Positions 1-4,934 of a DNA stretch of 6,623 nucleotides are shown here, one piece after another. The stretch covers positions 1-6,623 of the forward strand of contig NZ_JADEXF010000195.1 in assembly GCF_015207245.1 (NCBI RefSeq), given 5' to 3'. Source of the stretch: Nostoc cf. edaphicum LEGE 07299 (GTDB lineage Bacteria; Cyanobacteriota; Cyanobacteriia; Cyanobacteriales; Nostocaceae). The notes under the pieces are model-generated. The model was not told the DNA's origin, made no database searches, and worked only from the letters and a program-made list of their open reading frames with translations. The number at the start of each line of letters is the position of its first letter. Position 1 is the stretch's first letter. Made by a program: the position numbers and the translations under genes.

Positions 1-27
1 TCGCAGATGGAACAATTGATTAACTAA
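1..27 (+). CDS. Possible C-terminal tail of an upstream gene (partial)
   Basis: Read in frame 1, the first 24 bases encode SQMEQLIN and end at a TAA stop at 25-27. A palindromic, T-run-ending element follows 20 bases later, which is the order expected at the 3' end of a gene. Eight codons are too few to recognise a family or to prove coding, so this is a suggestion only. The alternative is that the whole left edge is non-coding. Confidence 0.2.
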   Translation, partial: SQMEQLIN

Positions 28-44
28 TAGCGTCAACTAATATT

Positions 45-108
45 AGAAAAAGCCGATAAAATGGCATTTATCATCTCCAAGGTTGGAGAGATGGAGAGGC
101 TTTTTGCT
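45..108 (+). terminator. Compact palindromic element, likely terminator or small structured RNA
   Basis: An outer 8-bp perfect stem pairs AAAAAGCC (47-54) with GGCTTTTT (98-105). Nested inside are two further inverted repeats: GATAAA/TTTATC (55-60 with 67-72, six-base loop) and TCTCCAA/TTGGAGA (74-80 with 83-89, two-base centre). The 3' side of the outer stem ends in a T5 run, as in an intrinsic terminator, and the A5/T5 symmetry would let it work in both directions. A second copy of GGAGA (93-97) can compete with 85-89 for the same partner, so two folds are possible. It may terminate the gene ending near position 27. A regulatory RNA is the alternative, but no known riboswitch class was recognised. 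Confidence 0.45.
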
Positions 109-121
109 GTTTGAGAAGACA

Positions 122-127
122 TATAAT
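122..127 (+). promoter_or_regulatory. Perfect TATAAT -10-like hexamer, no good -35
   Basis: TATAAT matches the sigma70 -10 consensus exactly and lies 17 bases after the T-run of the preceding palindrome. No TTGACA-like hexamer is seen at 16-18 bases upstream, where the sequence is the 3' arm of that palindrome. A transcript from here would start near 134 and run about 260 bases to tic22. AT-rich DNA gives such matches by chance, so confidence is low. Confidence 0.2.
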
Positions 128-294
128 AAGCATCTACGGCATTTCGCGGTCAATAGCGAAGCAAAACCTAGAAAAACACGACGTTAGCACAGCCAATTTG
201 TGAAAACGATACTACAGCAACTCTAAATAGTTAGGGAACATTGGATTTTGACCGTTGATGCCTAACACTCAATCTCAACGCGCACAATGAATTT
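128..294. other. Non-coding stretch upstream of tic22
   Basis: Together with the elements on either side, this makes up a gap of about 365 bases before the first complete gene. I find no convincing reading frame here. The only structure noticed is a weak five-base inverted repeat, TTCGC (143-147) with GCGAA (156-160) around an eight-base loop. If the TATAAT at 122-127 is used, this stretch would be a long 5' leader. Otherwise it is simply spacer. Confidence 0.4.
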
Positions 295-323
295 TTCACA
301 ATTGAAATAGATTGCTATATAAC
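295..323 (+). promoter_or_regulatory. Probable sigma70-type promoter for tic22
   Basis: TTCACA (295-300) and TATAAC (318-323) each match the consensus hexamers at five of six positions and are separated by the optimal 17 bases. Transcription would begin near 330, giving a leader of about 65 bases before the tic22 ATG at 395. The short gaps downstream (25 bases to prmC, 63 to the next gene) would allow this promoter to drive the following genes as well. Confidence 0.45.
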
Positions 324-394
324 TAAAGCTAGTTGGTGCTGTGCAAATCCAACCATTTGTTAATTTAATTGGACTATTGATGCGAGGAGCAGTC

Positions 395-1222
395 ATGAAA
401 TCATTTATTCGCTTAGGCGCAACATTGGGTATAGCTGGCAGTGTATTTTTAACGGGGCTTTCAGGAATAGGCAATCTACCAGGAATGGGCAATCTAGAGG
501 CGATCGCTCTGCCACAAGATCAGGTAGTGAAAAAGCTCCAAGAAGTGCCTGTGTTCACGCTCACCAATCCTAAAGGCGAATTCGTAGTTCTTTCGAGAAA
601 CAACGCAAACAACGCATCCAAGCCTGTATCACAAGTGGGATTTTTTATTAGCAAGCAAGATGCTCAAAAATTCCTTGACAATCGCCTCAAAAAAGAAAAT
701 CCCCAGTTGGCAAGCACTCTACAGGTTAGACCTTTGTCCTTGGCAGACTACTATAAAATAGTCCAAGAAAGCAAAAAGAAATCAGATTCTGTGATTTATA
801 CTTTAGTGCCGACGCAACAGCAAGTAGCCTCGGCAACAAGTATGCTCAATCAAAATGGTAAAAAGGGAGAGCAATTCAATGGTATTCCCTTATTTGTACC
901 TAAATTTAAGAAAGATAATAGCTATCTGACTATTCCCCTTGCTAAAGGTAATGAACGATACATCCCTTTCTTTTTTGAGAAAGAACAAGCAGTGGCTCTG
1001 TTAGAAGAATTCAAAAAAGCCGTGCCAAAGGAAGGAGCCAATACTGAAATTCAGGTGGTAGATTTGTACGGTGTTATGGAAGCTCTCAATAGCAGCACCG
1101 ATCCTAGTATCAATAAAATTGTTCTGTATCCATCACGGGAGTCGATCAATTTTATTCGCTCGCTTGCGCCAAATCAATCACCAGCGGCCAAGCCAGCTGC
1201 TGCCCCCGCTCCGAAAAAATAA
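395..1222 (+). CDS. tic22: Tic22 family protein, exported
   Basis: This 275-aa protein belongs to the Tic22 family, named for a chloroplast protein of the import apparatus between the two envelope membranes. Cyanobacterial members are periplasmic and, in Anabaena, linked to outer-membrane biogenesis. An N-terminal signal peptide (residues 1-38) has a basic start and a hydrophobic core. Its likely cleavage site is after AIA (36-38). The body has two related halves: VPVFTLTN...VGFFISKQDAQKFL (about 52-100) and IPLFVP...YIPFFFEKEQAVALL (about 164-208), typical of the family. The tail from about 262 is Pro/Ala/Lys-rich. I chose ATG 395 because GAGGAG (384-389) sits five bases upstream and the signal peptide begins there. 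An in-frame GTG at 341 would add 18 residues and lies just after the predicted transcription start. The signal peptide contains a small tandem duplication (464-499). Confidence 0.9.
   Translation: MKSFIRLGATLGIAGSVFLTGLSGIGNLPGMGNLEAIALPQDQVVKKLQEVPVFTLTNPKGEFVVLSRNNANNASKPVSQVGFFISKQDAQKFLDNRLKKENPQLASTLQVRPLSLADYYKIVQESKKKSDSVIYTLVPTQQQVASATSMLNQNGKKGEQFNGIPLFVPKFKKDNSYLTIPLAKGNERYIPFFFEKEQAVALLEEFKKAVPKEGANTEIQVVDLYGVMEALNSSTDPSINKIVLYPSRESINFIRSLAPNQSPAAKPAAAPAPKK
464..499 (+). repeat. 18-bp tandem duplication inside the tic22 signal peptide
   Basis: Two adjacent 18-base units, 464-481 and 482-499, encode GIGNLP and GMGNLE. The surrounding match (462-478 against 480-496) differs at only one of 17 bases. 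The reading frame is kept, and the repeat lengthens the region between the hydrophobic core and the likely cleavage site. It looks like a recent slippage duplication. Confidence 0.7.
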
Positions 1223-1247
1223 CGGACATACGCTCCAAGGTTGAGGT

Positions 1248-2138
1248 ATGGGGGAGAAACATTTGATAGTCTCTGGTTTACAACTTTGGCAGTGGCGGAA
1301 TGCAGCTCTCAAAGCAGCGATCGCCACTGATGTGCCACCAATGGAGGTAGATTGGTTGCTCCTCGAAGTTGCTGGATTAGACCGTTTGGCACTACGTTTG
1401 GAGTCTTTTAAAAACTGGCCGCAAATTCAACTGCAATTGCCGCTAGAAGAGTTAGAGCAGTTGTGGCAGAGGCGATTAAATGACCGCTTACCAGTGCAGT
1501 ATATTGCGGGAGCTACAACTTGGCGTCAGTTTAAAATTGCGGTGTCGAGTGCGGTTTTGATTCCTAGACCAGAGACAGAGTGTTTAATCGATTTGGCTGA
1601 AGCATCTGCTAGCAATGCTTCAGGACACTGGGCAGATTTAGGTACTGGGAGTGGTGCGATCGCACTGGGATTAGCAGATGTCTTGCCAAAAGCAACAATT
1701 CATGCAGTTGATTACAGTTTAGAAGCTCTGGCGATCGCACGAACCAACGCTGATAATTTGGGTCTTGCTGACCGGATTCAATTTTATCAAGGTTTTTGGT
1801 GGGAGCCACTGACATTCTTAAAAGGTCAGTTCAGTGGTATGGTGTCCAACCCTCCTTACATTCCCACCAGTACCTTACCTACTTTGCAACCAGAAGTCAT
1901 TAACCACGAACCACATCTGGCTTTGGATGGCGGGACTGATGGCTTAGATTACATTCGTCATTTGATCGAAATCTCCCCCAGTTATTTGCAATCGGGTGGC
2001 GTGTGGCTGATTGAGATGATGACAGGACAAGCGGATGCAGTGCGAGAACTTTTACAAAATCAAGGTAGCTATTGTAAAATTCAAATTCACGCTGATTTAG
2101 CTGGAATTGAACGTTTTGCCTTGGCCTACAAAAGTTAG
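1248..2138 (+). CDS. prmC: Release factor glutamine methyltransferase PrmC (HemK)
   Basis: PrmC transfers a methyl group from S-adenosylmethionine to the glutamine of the GGQ motif in release factors RF1 and RF2, which speeds peptide release; it acts in the cytoplasm. The protein is 296 aa, normal for the family. An N-terminal helical domain that recognises the release factor spans about 1-100. After it come IPRPETE (105-111), the SAM-binding loop DLGTGSGAI (130-138), the acidic end of the next strand (AVD, 153-155) and the catalytic, glutamine-binding NPPY (201-204). EPHLALDGG (221-229) and the closing DLAGIERFA (283-291) are also conserved. The start is uncertain. ATG 1248 has GAGG only one base away, whereas TTG 1263 has GGGGAG (1251-1256) six bases upstream and would give a protein starting MIVSGLQLW. 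The gene lies 25 bases after tic22, probably in the same transcript. Its TAG stop lies inside a repeat element. Confidence 0.95.
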   Translation: MGEKHLIVSGLQLWQWRNAALKAAIATDVPPMEVDWLLLEVAGLDRLALRLESFKNWPQIQLQLPLEELEQLWQRRLNDRLPVQYIAGATTWRQFKIAVSSAVLIPRPETECLIDLAEASASNASGHWADLGTGSGAIALGLADVLPKATIHAVDYSLEALAIARTNADNLGLADRIQFYQGFWWEPLTFLKGQFSGMVSNPPYIPTSTLPTLQPEVINHEPHLALDGGTDGLDYIRHLIEISPSYLQSGGVWLIEMMTGQADAVRELLQNQGSYCKIQIHADLAGIERFALAYKS

Positions 2139-2193
2139 GAGTGATGAGTTATGAGTTATAAAATTCCTTACTCCTAACTTCTAACTCCTAACT
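2133..2193. repeat. Heptamer-repeat inverted element between prmC and tsaC
   Basis: Two 24-base arms (2133-2156 and 2170-2193) form an imperfect inverted repeat around a 13-base centre, with about five mismatches. Each arm is built of seven-base units: GTTAGGA, GTGATGA, GTTATGA on the left and ACTCCTA, ACTTCTA, ACTCCTA on the right. This matches the short tandemly repeated heptamer class known from heterocystous cyanobacteria. The left arm includes the prmC stop codon, and the right arm ends nine bases before the next start codon. In RNA it would be a long hairpin that could affect mRNA stability or translation of the downstream gene. Confidence 0.75.
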
Positions 2194-2201
2194 TTGTAAA
2201 C

Positions 2202-2810
2202 ATGACCCAAGTTTCTCTAACGAATCTAATAGCTGGCGCACGTGCTGGTCTTTTGGTGAGCTTTCCTACGGATACTGTTCCGGCACTTGCAGTAAAACCA
2301 AAAGAAGCAGCATTAATTTTTGCAGCGAAGCAACGCAGTCAAGACAAACCTTTAATTTTGATGGCGGCTAGTGCTGAAGATTTGTGGCCGTATGTCAAAG
2401 GTAGTGAGAATGAATATAAAGTTTGGCGAGAATTAGCAGATAAATATTGGCCAGGAGGGCTGACATTAGTTTTGCCAGCGAGTGAACGCTTACCAAAAGT
2501 TATGAATCCCATCGATCCGACAACAATTGGGATTCGAGTACCAAACAGTGCGATCGCTCAAACTATTTTGGCGCAAACAGGCCCTCTTGCAACCACTAGC
2601 GCCAATTTTTCTGGTCAGCCGCCTTTGCAAACAATGACAGAAATTGAGACTCAGTTTTCCCAGGTTCTGACTTTAGCAACGATAGAATACCAGGGTGAAA
2701 TGCAGGGGATAGGTATACCTTCCACCGTTGCTAAATGGACAGGGATAAATTGGCAGATTTTGCGACAAGGTGCGATCGAGTTAGAGATTTCGAGTGATAA
2801 CCAAGTATAG
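2202..2810 (+). CDS. tsaC: YrdC/TsaC-type L-threonylcarbamoyladenylate synthase
   Basis: The 202-aa protein is a single YrdC-like domain, without the extra C-terminal Sua5 domain. The family makes threonylcarbamoyl-AMP from threonine, bicarbonate and ATP, the first step of the t6A37 modification in tRNAs reading ANN codons. Visible motifs are FPTDTVPAL (21-29, where many relatives have PTDTVYGL), AKQRSQDKPL (42-51) with the KxR nucleotide-binding residues, WPGGLTLVL (83-91), IGIRVPN (109-115), TTSANFSG (131-138) and PSTV (173-176). The start ATG has no clear Shine-Dalgarno sequence, because the repeat hairpin ends nine bases before it. This could make translation depend on ribosomes arriving from prmC. 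Family assignment is firm. A second, long-form Sua5 elsewhere in the genome could make this the minor or an alternative-function copy. Confidence 0.88.
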   Translation: MTQVSLTNLIAGARAGLLVSFPTDTVPALAVKPKEAALIFAAKQRSQDKPLILMAASAEDLWPYVKGSENEYKVWRELADKYWPGGLTLVLPASERLPKVMNPIDPTTIGIRVPNSAIAQTILAQTGPLATTSANFSGQPPLQTMTEIETQFSQVLTLATIEYQGEMQGIGIPSTVAKWTGINWQILRQGAIELEISSDNQV

Positions 2811-2815
2811 GTAGC

Positions 2816-2821
2816 TATAAT
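2816..2821 (+). promoter_or_regulatory. TATAAT -10-like hexamer before the kinase-like gene
   Basis: A perfect TATAAT begins five bases after the tsaC stop. The best -35 at 16 bases is only GTGATA (2794-2799), so this would be a weak or activator-dependent promoter. Transcription would start near 2828, giving a leader of about 80 bases. The kinase-like gene may thus be expressed separately from the genes upstream. Confidence 0.3.
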
Positions 2822-2877
2822 GTTGTTTTCGTGGTTTTAACAACAGAGAAATCTGAAACTTTAGTTTGCGCTGTTGT
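2821..2877 (+). other. Two competing hairpins in the leader of the kinase-like gene
   Basis: TGTTGTT (2821-2827) pairs perfectly with AACAACA (2839-2845). The nearly identical ACAACAG (2840-2846) also pairs perfectly with CTGTTGT (2871-2877). Both stems are seven base pairs and share the middle strand, so they exclude each other. This may be a regulatory switch or just a decayed repeat. No T-run follows either stem, so neither looks like an intrinsic terminator. Confidence 0.3.
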
Positions 2878-2907
2878 ACTTAATTAGCAAATTAATAATT
2901 GCCAGAT

Positions 2908-3822
2908 ATGAATTGGAGCAACTGGATATATCTAGGAGCAGGAATAGCACTAGGTATGGTTTTCCGTCAGTTATTTGGGCGATCGTCAAATGTTTCATCT
3001 AGCTCATCCCCAGTAGCGCCATTAGTTCAACAGGATATGTCACTAATATCACAACAGCTACAGCAAACGCAGCTGGCATACCAAATGGCAAGGGAAATGA
3101 GCCAGTTTAAAGCTGGTTTTTTGGCACGGACTACCCATGAATTGCGATCGCCTTTTAATGGTTTGATTGGCTTACATCAATTAATTTTGTCAGATTTGTG
3201 TGAAAATCCAGCTGAAGAGCGAGAATTTATTGCCCAAGCTCACGAGCGAACGTTGAAGTTGCTAAAGCTAATGGATGAAATTCTCAACGTTGCTAGAACT
3301 GAACACGGCACCAATAAATTAGATATTCAGCCCAGATCCTTAGCCCAAATTTTAGAGGAGGTTCATGACTTAACTTATATGCTGGCGGCAAATCGCAATT
3401 TTCCCTTAAAATTATTACCCACCGACTCAGAAATTTATGTTTTGACAGATTACCTCTGGCTCCGCCAAGTATTGATAAGTTTAATAGACACTGCCATTAC
3501 TCAAATGGAGGAAGGCAGCATTTGTATTTCCACTAGCACTCTACCTACAAATAATTTTGTAAACATTTGGCTAGATTTACCAACCCATGCTGTACCATCG
3601 AGCGAACCAATTGATTTGCTTAAATTTGAAGATCGGTTGACCCAGATTGAACAAAAGAAGGCTGCTCTTTCCTCAGGAATGAGACTATTAATCAATCAAA
3701 CTTTGGTGGAAGTTATGGGAGGAAAGTTAGAAATCTTGCCCTCGACTACTGTGAAGGAACCACTTCAACAGCTTACCAGACTACAAATCTCTATCCCCCT
3801 AGTGAGTAGTGCTGAGTGCTGA
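2908..3822 (+). CDS. Membrane-anchored histidine-kinase-like protein with degenerate ATP-binding domain
   Basis: The 304-aa protein has one N-terminal membrane segment (about 5-23), a Ser-rich and Gln-rich linker, and a dimerisation/phosphoacceptor (HisKA) domain with H-box ATTHELRSPFNG-like residues around His77. The C-terminal part resembles an HATPase_c domain but lacks its key residues. At the N-box, ISLIDTAI (190-197) has Thr195 where the Mg-binding Asn is expected and Ser191 for the upstream Asn. No DxGxG G1 box is seen in 218-245. The G2 region SSGMRLLINQTLVEVMGGKL (255-274) is recognisable but weak. It may be a pseudokinase that is phosphorylated by, or dimerises with, a partner kinase. 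No response regulator is adjacent. ATG 2908 is chosen; an in-frame TTG at 2899 would add three residues, and neither has a clear ribosome binding site. The stop lies in a heptamer repeat that encodes the last residues. Confidence 0.75.
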   Translation: MNWSNWIYLGAGIALGMVFRQLFGRSSNVSSSSSPVAPLVQQDMSLISQQLQQTQLAYQMAREMSQFKAGFLARTTHELRSPFNGLIGLHQLILSDLCENPAEEREFIAQAHERTLKLLKLMDEILNVARTEHGTNKLDIQPRSLAQILEEVHDLTYMLAANRNFPLKLLPTDSEIYVLTDYLWLRQVLISLIDTAITQMEEGSICISTSTLPTNNFVNIWLDLPTHAVPSSEPIDLLKFEDRLTQIEQKKAALSSGMRLLINQTLVEVMGGKLEILPSTTVKEPLQQLTRLQISIPLVSSAEC

Positions 3823-3920
3823 GTGCTGAGTGCTGAGTAGTAGAGACGAAATCTTGCTTCTTGACTATCCTACTACTACAACTTACTACAACAGTTCTTA
3901 TACTCAGCACTCAGCACTCA
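3811..3920. repeat. GCTGAGT heptamer array forming a perfect inverted repeat between convergent genes
   Basis: Four exact copies of GCTGAGT run from 3811 to 3838. The 20 bases at 3820-3839 are matched exactly, in inverted orientation, by 3901-3920. The 61-base centre contains a further inner match, GTAGTAG (3837-3843) with CTACTAC (3870-3876). The arms contain the stop codons of both flanking genes: TGA at 3820-3822 on the + strand and TGA at 3906-3904 on the - strand. Transcripts from either side would fold into the same hairpin, which could terminate or protect both mRNAs, although no T-run follows it. Confidence 0.85.
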
Positions 3921-4398
3921 TTGCTCGGAACTGCTGCGGTGATTCTTGCAGCTGAACTTCTGTAGCAGAAACGAAAGCATGGTTAGCTTGATTGTGTAAC
4001 ACCATCGTAGTGGTGCTGTTGGTTTGAAAACCAATCTTTTCGTAGAAACCCTGCTGGTGAGTAGTCATCAGGTAAACTCGCTCAACCCACTTCATACGGG
4101 GATGTCTCAAAACAGTTTCTACTAAATTGCTTCCCAACCCACTATGTTGATACTCTGGATGAATTACAACATCCCAAATTGTGGCGCGATAGATGCCATC
4201 AGATGTTGCTCTTGCAAAGCCAATGAGTCGATCGCTATTCCAGACGGAAATCACTGGCTCACTATTGGCAATGGCTATACCTAAGTCTTCAATACTGCGT
4301 CCCTTTGCCCAGAAAGCGGAAACGTTTAACAGTTCTTGGAGTTGGTAAAGGTCAATTTCAGACTTGCGATCGCTAAATTGAATCTGATGATCGTTCAT
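3904..4398 (-). CDS. GNAT family N-acetyltransferase, similar to plastid NSI/SNAT type
   Basis: The 164-aa protein is a single GNAT fold that transfers acetyl from acetyl-CoA to an amine; the substrate cannot be read from sequence. The acetyl-CoA loop is QHSGLG (84-89), preceded by the strand ATIWDVVIHPEY (72-83) and followed by FYEKIGF (118-124). The run ARATSD...ATIWDV (62-77) resembles, from memory, the plant plastid acetyltransferases NSI and serotonin N-acetyltransferase, which have cyanobacterial relatives. ATG 4398 is preferred. An in-frame GTG at 4410 would add four residues but falls about where transcription would start if the TATACT at 4422-4417 is the -10. The last four residues, SAEC, come from the repeat shared with the convergent neighbour. 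The upstream 123-aa gene is 95 bases away on the same strand. Confidence 0.85.
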   Translation of the reverse strand: MNDHQIQFSDRKSEIDLYQLQELLNVSAFWAKGRSIEDLGIAIANSEPVISVWNSDRLIGFARATSDGIYRATIWDVVIHPEYQHSGLGSNLVETVLRHPRMKWVERVYLMTTHQQGFYEKIGFQTNSTTTMVLHNQANHAFVSATEVQLQESPQQFRAMSAEC

Positions 4399-4493
4399 GT
4401 ATGGCACCACTTTTGCAGTATATTTGCTATTTCTAAGTCATATTTTGCTAGAAATTGCTGAATACGTATATCTATATGCAACGATTTGAAGAT

Positions 4494-4865
4494 TTAATGA
4501 CAAATCCACTTCCATAGAGGATGAGTCGGTCCCTGTTGACGTATTCGAAAAACTTGTTTTTCTAAACGTTCTTTTTCTTCCTGTGGTAGTCCGAGTAAGA
4601 TATTCCGACTTTGCCAAACTAAAACAGCAGCTGTCATCCCGATACAAAAGGCTAAACCAAAGGTAGACAGTGGATTGTAGAAAAGCCCATATCGCACCGC
4701 CACCCAGGTAAAATATTGCTGCCACAGATAAATTTCTGCACGTAGACCCCATAAGGAAGCAGGCGCAATGGTGAGCCATAAACAGCCCACAAACAGCCAC
4801 CTACCATATATTGTCAACTTATGTAATCTTTCTACTTGTTGAGTAAAGGATGGGTCAGTTGTCAT
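4494..4865 (-). CDS. Conserved cyanobacterial two-helix membrane protein, function unknown
   Basis: The 123-aa protein has a short polar N-terminus, a hydrophobic segment at about 22-40, an aromatic-rich loop (LWQQYFTWVAVRYG, 47-60), a second hydrophobic segment at about 65-84, and a charged helical C-terminus rich in Glu, Arg and Gln (95-112) ending in a Trp-containing tail. I recognise the pattern (ERLHKLTIYGRWLFVG near the start, QSRNILLGLP after helix two) as a conserved cyanobacterial protein of unknown role. It lies 66 bases downstream of secF on the same strand, so co-transcription with secDF is likely, and a membrane or export-related role is possible but not shown. Its ATG lies in a heptamer repeat whose one variant unit creates AAGGA about ten bases upstream, a plausible ribosome binding site. 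An overlapping frame at 4438-4800 on the same strand is not supported. Confidence 0.75.
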   Translation of the reverse strand: MTTDPSFTQQVERLHKLTIYGRWLFVGCLWLTIAPASLWGLRAEIYLWQQYFTWVAVRYGLFYNPLSTFGLAFCIGMTAAVLVWQSRNILLGLPQEEKERLEKQVFRIRQQGPTHPLWKWICH

Positions 4866-4895
4866 TTGTCATTTGTCCTTTGTCATTTGTCATTT
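4861..4895. repeat. Five-copy GTCATTT heptamer array at the start of the 123-aa gene
   Basis: Units at 4861, 4868, 4875, 4882 and 4889 read GTCATTT, except the third, which is GTCCTTT. On the - strand this is a series of AAATGAC units, each containing an ATG. Only the ATG at 4865 opens the long frame, because the seven-base period shifts the frame of the others or runs into a stop. The variant unit gives AAGGA on the - strand. Confidence 0.85.
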
Positions 4896-4906
4896 GCTAA
4901 AGACTC

Positions 4907-4934
4907 ATGCCCAATGCCCAATACTCAATGACTA
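4907..4934. repeat. Degenerate ATGCCCA heptamer array over the secF stop
   Basis: Four adjacent seven-base units read ATGCCCA, ATGCCCA, ATACTCA and ATGACTA. The last contains the complement of the secF TAG stop (4934-4932). The array is separated by only 11 bases from the GTCATTT array, so nearly all of the secF to 123-aa gene spacer is repeat. Confidence 0.6.

Noticed and set aside
45..108. Known riboswitch or MerR-type operator
   Set aside because: No conserved core of a known riboswitch was recognised, and the TCTCCAA/TTGGAGA palindrome is not placed between correctly spaced promoter hexamers.
341..394. GTG 341 as the tic22 start
   Set aside because: It would put 18 extra residues before a normal signal peptide and lies next to the predicted transcription start; ATG 395 has a well-placed GAGGAG.
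262..492. Antisense open frame of 76 codons over the tic22 promoter and start
   Set aside because: It is antisense to the signal peptide coding region, has no ribosome binding site or recognisable family, and is best explained as a shadow.
2908..3822. Kinase-like gene as a pseudogene
   Set aside because: The frame is intact over its whole length with a membrane segment, linker and H-box preserved; loss of ATP-site residues alone suggests changed function, not decay.
4438..4800. Overlapping - strand open frame of 120 codons
   Set aside because: It lies in a different frame of the 123-aa membrane protein; the product is Cys/Ser/Thr-rich with no family pattern, while the 4494-4865 frame has clear membrane segments and a recognised conserved pattern.
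3811..4934. CRISPR-like reading of the repeats
   Set aside because: Units are seven bases with no spacers and no cas genes nearby; they fit the cyanobacterial heptamer repeat class.
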